A stretch of DNA of 12,747 nt from the NCBI GenBank assembly GCA_964542255.1, contig CAZITV010000055.1, forward strand, positions 1 to 12,747. Direction: 5' to 3'. Position numbers and translations under genes: made by a program. The notes under the pieces are model-generated. The model searched no databases. It worked only from the letters and a program-made list of their open reading frames with translations, and was not told the DNA's origin. Of this stretch, positions 6,427-12,747 are shown one piece after another; within the stretch, counting starts at the first letter, position 1, and each line of letters begins with the position of its first letter. The DNA is from CAYMSF01 sp964542255. Lineage in GTDB: Bacteria; Verrucomicrobiota; Lentisphaeria; Victivallales; Victivallaceae.

Positions 6427-8454
6427 ATGGCATCCTCAAGCATGACCAAACATGATGAACACGCTCCGCACTCTTGCTGCGGTCACGACCACAGCAGCGA
6501 CAAATGCCGCGACCACGCCCATGATCACAAGCATAAATCGTCCAGCGGCATAACTTGCCCAACCTGTGGCAATTTAACGAGTGGCGCTGGTCATGACCGG
6601 ACTATGGGACGGCTGGCACTGGCAATAATCGGTGGTTTCTTTATCACCAATTCCTATATTTTGGAATGGTTGGTGCCGGATCAAACATTTGCCGCACGGT
6701 TCAGCGCAATTGTTGGCTCCGTAGTTTTAGCGATGCCAATTATGATTACTGCCGTAAAAGATATTTACTACGGCAAAATTTATATGAACGAACTGGTGGC
6801 GCTGGCGATACTGGCGGCTTTTGCCGGTGGTGATTTTCAGACCGCCGGAATTATCAGTTTCTTTCTTCTGCTCACCATTATTATTGAAACCCGCACTGCC
6901 AGTGGCGCTCAGCGTTCGATTGAAGAATTAATTAAGCTGACACCACATACCGCCAGAAAACTGGTTAATGGCAAAGAGATTGAGTGCGAAGCACTGGATT
7001 TGGTCATAGGCGACATTATCCGAGTCCGTCCTGGTGAAAACTTTCCGGTTGACGGGAAAATCAGTGTTGGCGAGAGTACTGTAAATCAGGCATCTATCAC
7101 CGGTGAATCTCTGCCGGTGGATAAAGATGTTGGCGATGATGTCTTTGCCGGTACCCAAAACCTGACCGGCAGTGTGGATGTGACGATTACCAGAGTTGGC
7201 GAAGATACGACTCTCGGCAAAGTCAAGGATATGATTCTCGCGGCAGAAGGTTCCAAGTCGCCAATTGTTAGAATTATTGACCGTTATGCCGGATATTATA
7301 CACCGACAGTGTTGATGATTGCCGGGGTAACCTGGTGGTTTACACTGGATATGCAGCGGGTTATTACTTTGATGGTTATCGCCTGTCCGTGCGCCATTGT
7401 GCTGGCAACACCCACCGCGGTTGTCGCGGCAGTTGCCGCCGCCGCCAGACTGGGCATTCTGATTAAAAACGTCAGCCATCTTGAATTAGCGGCAAAAATC
7501 AAAGCATTCGTATTCGATAAAACCGGTACTTTGACCGATGGTGTTCTTTCCGTCGCCAAACTTACCCCCTTTGACAGTACCGCTCCGGCTGAATTATTAA
7601 AAGTCGCGGCATCAACTGAACGTCACAGTAACCATCCTACGGCAATCGCTTTGCAGAAATTGGCGGTTGAAGCCGAACTCAATTTATCTGAAGCAACTGA
7701 ATTTAACGAAGTGCACGGCAAGGGCGTTCATGCCATGGTAGATGGTCACAAGTGCAATGTCGGCAGGCTCGCCTGGCTGCTGTCACTGGGCTATGCAGCG
7801 CCAGTTGCGGCTGAACAAGATGACTACGGCATGAGTGTAGTTTATGTCGCTCAGGATGATAAAATTATCGGCTGGATCGGTTTCAAAGATAAATTACGCA
7901 AGCACGCGGTTCAGGTAATTAAGGATTTGCGTACGCTTGGAGTGCAGCACTGCGCCATGGTTACCGGTGACCGCAATTCTGTTGCTGAAACCGTGGCGGC
8001 ATCAATTCAAATTGATGAATTTCAAAGCGAATGTTTGCCTGAATCCAAAGTTGAATATGTCGAAAACATTAAAAAGAGTGTCAGAGTCGCAGTTGTTGGC
8101 GATGGCGTTAATGATGCCCCGGCTCTCGCAGCGGGCGATTTGGGTATCGCCATGGGCGCCATCGGCAGTGATATTGCGATTAACAGCGCTTCAATCGCAC
8201 TGATGACCAATGACCTGCGCCGTATTCCGATGCTGGTTTTCCTTTCGCGCAAATCGCGGATAATCATTAACCAGAATCTGTTTGTTGGAATGGTGTTTGT
8301 TTTTGGCGGAATGATTTTCTCGGTATTCGGCTGGATGACTCCGGTGTGGGCGGCGGTGCTGCATACGCTGAGTACACTGCTGATTATTTTTAACAGCGCC
8401 AGACTGGTGCGTACTGGTGAAGAACTCACGCTTGATGATTCAACCAAGGATTAA
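6427..8454 (+). CDS. Heavy-metal translocating P1B-type ATPase
   Basis: This is an inner-membrane metal-exporting ATPase of 675 residues with all core motifs: actuator TGES (225-228), membrane CPC (320-322), phosphorylation site DKTGT (364-368, D364), the P1B His-Pro pair in SNHP (H403-P404), TGDR (513-516) and GDGVNDAPAL (558-567). About eight membrane helices are visible in the usual P1B pattern. The N-terminus lacks a canonical GMxCxxC heavy-metal domain. Instead it has nine histidines and three cysteines within residues 9-36, then CPTC (44-47). The metal is undecided: CPC is compatible with Cu, Zn, Cd or Pb. The last helix has H646 (VLHTLST) rather than the Asp typical of ZntA-type zinc pumps or the MxxSS of copper pumps. 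GGAAGGGA (6412-6419) precedes ATG 6427. Confidence 0.94.
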   Translation: MASSSMTKHDEHAPHSCCGHDHSSDKCRDHAHDHKHKSSSGITCPTCGNLTSGAGHDRTMGRLALAIIGGFFITNSYILEWLVPDQTFAARFSAIVGSVVLAMPIMITAVKDIYYGKIYMNELVALAILAAFAGGDFQTAGIISFFLLLTIIIETRTASGAQRSIEELIKLTPHTARKLVNGKEIECEALDLVIGDIIRVRPGENFPVDGKISVGESTVNQASITGESLPVDKDVGDDVFAGTQNLTGSVDVTITRVGEDTTLGKVKDMILAAEGSKSPIVRIIDRYAGYYTPTVLMIAGVTWWFTLDMQRVITLMVIACPCAIVLATPTAVVAAVAAAARLGILIKNVSHLELAAKIKAFVFDKTGTLTDGVLSVAKLTPFDSTAPAELLKVAASTERHSNHPTAIALQKLAVEAELNLSEATEFNEVHGKGVHAMVDGHKCNVGRLAWLLSLGYAAPVAAEQDDYGMSVVYVAQDDKIIGWIGFKDKLRKHAVQVIKDLRTLGVQHCAMVTGDRNSVAETVAASIQIDEFQSECLPESKVEYVENIKKSVRVAVVGDGVNDAPALAAGDLGIAMGAIGSDIAINSASIALMTNDLRRIPMLVFLSRKSRIIINQNLFVGMVFVFGGMIFSVFGWMTPVWAAVLHTLSTLLIIFNSARLVRTGEELTLDDSTKD

Positions 8455-8476
8455 GCTGTATTTTTAACCCCTTAGT

Positions 8477-8480
8477 GGAG
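8477..8480 (+). promoter_or_regulatory. Ribosome binding site deciding the start of the ABC ATPase gene
   Basis: This GGAG is nine bases before ATG 8490. The frame is also open from a GTG at 8475, but that codon overlaps the GGAG itself and has no site of its own, so ATG 8490 is taken as the start. Confidence 0.7.
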
Positions 8481-8489
8481 ACAATATTG

Positions 8490-9629
8490 ATGTCGGACAA
8501 TCGTGCTACAATAATCAGAGCCGTCGGTCTCAGTAAAGAATTCCGGGATTTCTGGAACCGTCCTAAAGCCAAGGCAGTCAATGATATTGATTTTGAAGTT
8601 AAAGAGGGCGAAGTAATTGGCCTGCTCGGGCCTAATGGTTCGGGCAAATCCACTACTGTAAAAATGATTCTGGGACTGCTTTATCCGACCGCTGGCTCAC
8701 TTTCGGTATTTGACTGTTCCCCGCGTGCGGTGGAAACCAAACGTCTGGTTGGGTACTTACCCGAAGAGTCTTATCTGTATAAATATCTTACCGCTATGGA
8801 AACACTGGACTTTTTCGGTTCATTGTTTAATCTTTCCGCTGAAGAGCGGCGCAGCCGCAGCGAACAGCTGCTGGAAATGGTTGGACTCAGCCACGCTAAA
8901 CGCCGCCGGGTGGGTGAATTCTCCAAGGGGATGGCACGCCGTATAGGTTTGGCACAGGCGATGATTAATGACCCGTCGCTGCTTATTCTGGATGAACCCA
9001 CCTCCGGTCTTGACCCGCTGGGCTGCAAAGAAGTTAAAGACCTAATCCTGATGTTAAAAAAACGCGGTAAAACCGTAGTTGTCACCAGCCATTTACTGAG
9101 TGATGTTGAAGACATTTGCGACCGTGTGATAATTCTCTATGGTGGTAAAATCCGTGCCACTGGCACCTTAAATGAACTATTGACAATGACTGACACCAAT
9201 AATATCACTACTCCGGCGCTGTCACCGGCGGCGACGGAAAAGTTATTAAAAGCGCTGCGTGAAAATCTGGACGGCAACGAATTTCGCATTGAACATCCGC
9301 GCAAGAGTCTGGAGACATTTTTCCTGGAAGTCATCAATACCGCGAAAGCGGAGAGTGTTGAGACTGCCGGTGTGGTCGGCGGCGGCAAAATTGCGGAATA
9401 TTTAACTGAACACAACTCGGCGGCGGTGCTGGAAAACTTGATGAAAGATGATGCTGTACCGGTGGTGGAAACACCTTCAACTCCCGAGGAAAAAATTGCG
9501 CTGGTGAATGATAATTTAGCTAAACTCAGCCAGGCTGAACCAGTTACCCCAGCCGCAAATGTTGAGCCAGCCAAACTGGAACAGGATTTGAATAAGGTTA
9601 ACGATAAATTAAAAGATTTAGTGAACTGA
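8490..9629 (+). CDS. ABC transporter ATP-binding protein (ABC-2 type) with extended C-terminus
   Basis: This is the cytoplasmic ATPase of an ABC-2 type transporter, with 379 residues from ATG 8490. Motifs are Walker A GPNGSGKST (47-55), signature FSKGMARRIGLAQA (144-157, the degenerate form common in this subfamily), Walker B LLILDEP (164-170), SGLDP (172-176) and the switch histidine H201 in VTSH. The ATPase core ends near 230. LETFFLEV (274-281) is the usual end of such proteins, which run to about 300 residues. A tail of nearly 100 further residues, Ala/Glu/Pro-rich and then helical, is unusual. The permease begins 34 bases downstream and is the obvious partner. The substrate is unknown. 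NosF-like or CcmA-like annotations would rest on general similarity only. Confidence 0.93.
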   Translation: MSDNRATIIRAVGLSKEFRDFWNRPKAKAVNDIDFEVKEGEVIGLLGPNGSGKSTTVKMILGLLYPTAGSLSVFDCSPRAVETKRLVGYLPEESYLYKYLTAMETLDFFGSLFNLSAEERRSRSEQLLEMVGLSHAKRRRVGEFSKGMARRIGLAQAMINDPSLLILDEPTSGLDPLGCKEVKDLILMLKKRGKTVVVTSHLLSDVEDICDRVIILYGGKIRATGTLNELLTMTDTNNITTPALSPAATEKLLKALRENLDGNEFRIEHPRKSLETFFLEVINTAKAESVETAGVVGGGKIAEYLTEHNSAAVLENLMKDDAVPVVETPSTPEEKIALVNDNLAKLSQAEPVTPAANVEPAKLEQDLNKVNDKLKDLVN

Positions 9630-9663
9630 TTGTAATAATATCCTAGATATTTGAAAGAAGAAC

Positions 9664-11106
9664 ATGACTGCTTTTTGGGCTATTGTCAGATTGACATTTA
9701 AAAATGGTGTCAGATCGCATATTTTCCAATTATTATTGGTAATTCTGCTGATTTGCATTGTCTTGATTCCCGCCAATATTGCCGGGGACGGTACTGCACG
9801 CGGCTTTATCCAGATTTCTTTGAAATACAGCTTGGCGGCAGTGGCTTTTGTGCTATCGCTTTCATCAATTTGGCTAGGCTGCTTCATTATGTCGCGCGAT
9901 GCGGAAAGTTATCAGCTGCACATGGTTGTTTCAAAACCCGTGTCCCGGGTGGTGATCTGGCTCGGCAAATGGTTAGGAATTATTCTTATTCACGCAATTT
10001 TATTGGCAGTTGCCTCAGGCACAGTCTATTCGATCGTCTTGTGGAAATTTTACAACCAGCCGTTCAGTGATGCCGATAAGGCCGCAATCGAAAACGAGGT
10101 AATGGTTGGAAGACGGGTATTCTTTCCTGAAATTCCTGATATTGATAATCTCGCCAAGGATGTGCTGAAACAACGCATCGCCGCAGGTTCAAAAATTTCC
10201 AATTCCATTGACACCTCTGAAGCCGGACAAGATAAAATGCTGAAAGAAATCAAACGCGAGCTTTTTGCTCAAATGTCCGAAGCCCCGCCGGGAAGTGTCA
10301 GAGCCTGGACTTACAAAGGGCTGCCGGCGGATCTTGACCGCCCCATCTACTTGCGCTTCCGCCTTTACGTCAACAAGATAGCAACAGAGTCTCAGCGCAT
10401 TACCCGCGGTATATGGCAGGTGGTCATTGCCACCCCGGAAGAAGAGCAAAAAACATCTAACAACGTGTTTGAGCAAAGCAAAAATAAGACAAAAAAATAC
10501 CAGTATTTCTATTATCCGCTCACACCCTATCCCGAGCAACTGATGTGCGGGGTTTTCCTCGAACGCTACTTGCCGCCCAAAGTGGTTACGCCTGAACGTG
10601 AAGTAATTATCTCATTTTCCAACTTTGATCCGGAAAACGGGATGCTGTTCTTCCAGCGTTCTGATGGTCCAAAACTGTTGATTAAAGTTACCGGTTTTAC
10701 GGAAAACTATTTCCGTGCGGTGCTGGTTATTTTCCTGCAGCTGGTTATTTTGGCTGGGCTGGCCTGTGCGGCGGCATCGACATTGTCAATGCCGACGGCG
10801 GTATTCTTTGTTATCTCATATTTGATGTTCGGCAGTTTTGCTTCATTTATGGCAAGTTCTTCGTTTTTCAGCGGCGCTGCGGATATGGTGGCGTTTTACA
10901 TTGGCAAAATATTGCTGTTGTGCATCATACCGATGCAGGAGTTTGAAGTAACTTACTTTGTTGCTGATGGTGAATTGATAGAATGGTCATTTATCGGAAA
11001 ATTATTTTTGACTTATTTTGTGCTGCGCGGTGTGCCGTTATTTTTACTCGGCATATATCTCTACTGGCGCAGAGAACTGGGATTGGTGGTGAGAAAATAT
11101 GAGTAA
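9664..11106 (+). CDS. ABC-2 type transporter permease with large soluble insert
   Basis: This is the membrane subunit matching the preceding ATPase (480 residues). Hydrophobic segments lie at about 21-38, 55-76, 97-125, 350-372, 375-397, 405-423 and 444-465. After the second helix, SRDAESYQLHMVVSKPVSRVV resembles the coupling region of ABC-2 permeases of the NosY type. Between the third and fourth segments is a hydrophilic insert of about 225 residues (about 126-349), first helical and charged, then strand-rich, probably folding outside the cytoplasm. ABC-2 permeases usually have about 250-400 residues, so the insert explains the length. The start codon follows GAAAGAAG closely. The next gene begins eight bases before this one's stop codon. 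No substrate can be named. Confidence 0.85.
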   Translation: MTAFWAIVRLTFKNGVRSHIFQLLLVILLICIVLIPANIAGDGTARGFIQISLKYSLAAVAFVLSLSSIWLGCFIMSRDAESYQLHMVVSKPVSRVVIWLGKWLGIILIHAILLAVASGTVYSIVLWKFYNQPFSDADKAAIENEVMVGRRVFFPEIPDIDNLAKDVLKQRIAAGSKISNSIDTSEAGQDKMLKEIKRELFAQMSEAPPGSVRAWTYKGLPADLDRPIYLRFRLYVNKIATESQRITRGIWQVVIATPEEEQKTSNNVFEQSKNKTKKYQYFYYPLTPYPEQLMCGVFLERYLPPKVVTPEREVIISFSNFDPENGMLFFQRSDGPKLLIKVTGFTENYFRAVLVIFLQLVILAGLACAAASTLSMPTAVFFVISYLMFGSFASFMASSSFFSGAADMVAFYIGKILLLCIIPMQEFEVTYFVADGELIEWSFIGKLFLTYFVLRGVPLFLLGIYLYWRRELGLVVRKYE

Positions 11107-12747
11107 ATTTAGAACAATTATTTTTTTCACAGCGATGGTAGTTGTTTCTCTGCTGCTGCTTATCGGCATTAGCTTTACCCAGCGGCAGCTGGATAATTCT
11201 ATCGCCAAAAACAATCTTCATTTTACTGGACAGATTAATAATGCGCCGCCAATTGTGGCATTTACCACCGTTGCACTGGGCAGTTTCCGCGGTTTGCTCG
11301 CTGACCTGCTGTGGCTGCGGGCTGCTTCTCTCCAGGAAAGCGGCAACTATTTTGAAATGGTGCAGCTTGCCTCTTGGATTACCAAACTTCAGCCCAGATT
11401 TTCCGGTGCTACTGCTTATTTGGCGTGGAATATGGCCTATAATATTTCCGTAACCTGCTCTTCATTTGAAGACCGCTGGCGCTGGATTCAAGAAGGGATT
11501 AAACTGGTTCGCGATGAAGCTCTGGAATACAATCCTACGGATCCGCTGCTGTATAAAGAGCTTGCATGGATTTTTCAGCATAAACTCGGTAATGTTCTGG
11601 ATGATGCCAACTTATTCTACAAAAACCGTCTGGCGATTCTATTGACGCAAATCGTCGGCAGCGACCCCGACTGGGCAGTCCTGGCAAAAACACCGACAAC
11701 CACTGAATCCCTGTTCAAAGATATCCCGGAATCCGTCAAATTTGACGAATTGATTCAAAAATCAAAATATGAGACTTTTGATAAACTATTTGAAGAATTT
11801 AAGAAACAGTCAAAACTGCCGGAAGATTTCGTCACTTCTTTAAATAATCCCAAAATTAGCGAATTATTAACCCGCTATTTTCAAGTGCGCTGGCTCAAAG
11901 AAAAACTTAAATTAAATCCGGTATTAATCAATGATTTGAATAACAAGTACGGGATGCTGGATTGGCGCACCCCGGAAGCTCAGGCCATTTACTGGGCAAC
12001 TGTCGGTATCGACAGAACCGTAGGTAAACGCGACCTCTCTTGTGAACGGCTGATTACTCAATCTCTTAAAGAATCCTTTATCGCCGGACGCATTATGATG
12101 ATTGACAAAGACAAGTTTGAAACTATCATCGTTGTGCCAAACTTCGCTGTTCTTGACTCAGTATTGCGCACTTTTGAAGAAGCTTATGAGAAAAATGACA
12201 AGCTCAGCACATTCTTCTCCGCGAAAATCAATTTTATGGCTGAAGCCATCGTTCTGCTCTATAATTATGGCAAGTTCGCCAAAGCCAACGAGTTTTATAA
12301 ACTGATGCGCAAAGAAGAACCCGGCAAATACCGCAAAAGTCTCGAAGAATTCGTTATGGCGCAGTGGACCGAGGAAGTCCGTGACGCTTCTGTCAAAAAG
12401 GCCACAGACATCGTTAGCGGTATGATTTACCGCAGCTGCAACTATCTAATCTACGGTGATGATGATGCTGCCGTCGCCAATGAACGGATGGCCAGATATA
12501 TCTATACCACCTATCAACAGAATAATGCCGATGTCAAAGTCAGAGTAGGCCTCGCTCCGTATCGCGATATCAAAAATTCCGTCGTTTCCAACCTGCTCAA
12601 AAATTATCCGCCAGCCATCTCTGAAATCCTCAAACAGAGGCTCAAGGAAGATAGCGCGCAAAAAAATGAAGCAGAAGCGAGAGCTCCGGATATGCCGCCG
12701 ATAAAAGTTCCAGGCCTTGAACTGCCCAAATTAAATCTGCCCAAATA
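11099..12747 (+). CDS. Membrane-anchored alpha-helical (TPR-like) protein, 3' end at window edge
   Basis: An open frame from ATG 11099 gives 549 codons and reaches the window end. The last two bases are TA, so a stop may lie one base beyond, or the gene may continue. The N-terminus is a signal anchor (hydrophobic about 7-25 after SKFR), leaving the rest in the periplasm. A well-formed block at about 59-118 (ALGSFRGLLADLLWLRA, then LASWITKLQP and AWNMAYNISV) alternates aromatic and helical residues as in TPR-like repeats. A second helical region with NYGKFAKANEFYKLM (389-403) is also TPR-like. The C-terminus is Pro/Lys-rich (PIKVPGLELPKLNLPK). It overlaps the permease gene by eight bases, with GGTGAG (11088-11093) upstream, so translation is likely coupled. 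I recognise the style as a PVC-type conserved hypothetical but cannot assign a function. Confidence 0.85.
   Translation, partial: MSKFRTIIFFTAMVVVSLLLLIGISFTQRQLDNSIAKNNLHFTGQINNAPPIVAFTTVALGSFRGLLADLLWLRAASLQESGNYFEMVQLASWITKLQPRFSGATAYLAWNMAYNISVTCSSFEDRWRWIQEGIKLVRDEALEYNPTDPLLYKELAWIFQHKLGNVLDDANLFYKNRLAILLTQIVGSDPDWAVLAKTPTTTESLFKDIPESVKFDELIQKSKYETFDKLFEEFKKQSKLPEDFVTSLNNPKISELLTRYFQVRWLKEKLKLNPVLINDLNNKYGMLDWRTPEAQAIYWATVGIDRTVGKRDLSCERLITQSLKESFIAGRIMMIDKDKFETIIVVPNFAVLDSVLRTFEEAYEKNDKLSTFFSAKINFMAEAIVLLYNYGKFAKANEFYKLMRKEEPGKYRKSLEEFVMAQWTEEVRDASVKKATDIVSGMIYRSCNYLIYGDDDAAVANERMARYIYTTYQQNNADVKVRVGLAPYRDIKNSVVSNLLKNYPPAISEILKQRLKEDSAQKNEAEARAPDMPPIKVPGLELPKLNLPK

Noticed and set aside
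6928..7479. A 183-codon reverse-strand open frame
   Set aside because: It lies wholly opposite the P-type ATPase, whose motifs are intact. The reverse product is low-complexity Asn/His/Gly-rich and resembles no protein.
8022..8447. A 141-codon reverse-strand open frame
   Set aside because: It is antisense to the conserved GDGVNDAPAL region and last helices of the ATPase. It is Ser/Ile-rich and typical of a shadow frame.
6427..8454. Naming the P1B ATPase copA or zntA
   Set aside because: The helix 7-8 residues fit neither the copper nor the zinc/cadmium signature clearly, so the metal is left open.
9137..9574. A 145-codon reverse-strand open frame
   Set aside because: It is antisense to the C-terminal part of the ABC ATPase. 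The composition is Ser/Ala-rich, with no supporting ribosome binding site or family resemblance.
8490..11106. Naming the ABC pair nosF and nosY
   Set aside because: The permease has a NosY-like coupling region, but there is no nosD, nosL or nosZ in the window and the permease has a large insert, so the symbols would mislead.
1..12747. tRNA, rRNA, CRISPR array, insertion sequence or phage genes
   Set aside because: No cloverleaf-like segment, regular direct repeats, transposase or integrase motif was seen on either strand by reading.

Overview
The window is a densely packed, single-strand (+) stretch of bacterial chromosome with moderate GC content. The proteins fit a Gram-negative bacterium. 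The linkage rplM-rpsI-argC, HflK/HflC-like proteins beside transporters, and the style of the last protein suggest the PVC superphylum, perhaps Lentisphaerota, Kiritimatiellota or Verrucomicrobiota. That placement is an inference from gene content and was not tested.

Region 1 (1-2104) is housekeeping. A leader of about 200 bases precedes rplM (ribosomal protein L13), rpsI (ribosomal protein S9) and argC (N-acetyl-gamma-glutamyl-phosphate reductase). The three genes are closely spaced and probably co-transcribed. Positions 2105-2305 are non-coding, with a weak hairpin and a TATAAT box, and probably separate two transcription units.

Region 2 (2306-12747) looks like one long operon of seven genes with gaps of 45, 27, 2, 35 and 34 bases and finally an 8-base overlap. 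The order is: (i) a 641-residue protein that joins a six-helix membrane module to an HflK-like SPFH (Band 7) domain; (ii) an HflC-like SPFH protein; (iii) a second HflK-like SPFH protein; (iv) a P1B-type heavy-metal ATPase with a His/Cys-rich N-terminus; (v) an ABC ATPase with an unusual C-terminal tail; (vi) an ABC-2 type permease with a large soluble insert; (vii) a membrane-anchored alpha-helical, TPR-like protein of at least 549 residues, whose reading frame runs off the window with only the first two bases of its next codon visible.

The SPFH trio is the most distinctive element. Canonical HflK and HflC form a two-component membrane cage around the FtsH protease. Here there are three components, one fused to an extra polytopic domain, encoded with two transporters and no protease. 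A working hypothesis is a membrane-microdomain assembly that organises or quality-controls a metal pump and an ABC exporter. The domain assignments are well supported by motifs; the joint function is inference from gene order.

No tRNA, rRNA, CRISPR array, insertion sequence or transposase was recognised. The reverse strand carries only fortuitous open frames opposite real genes.
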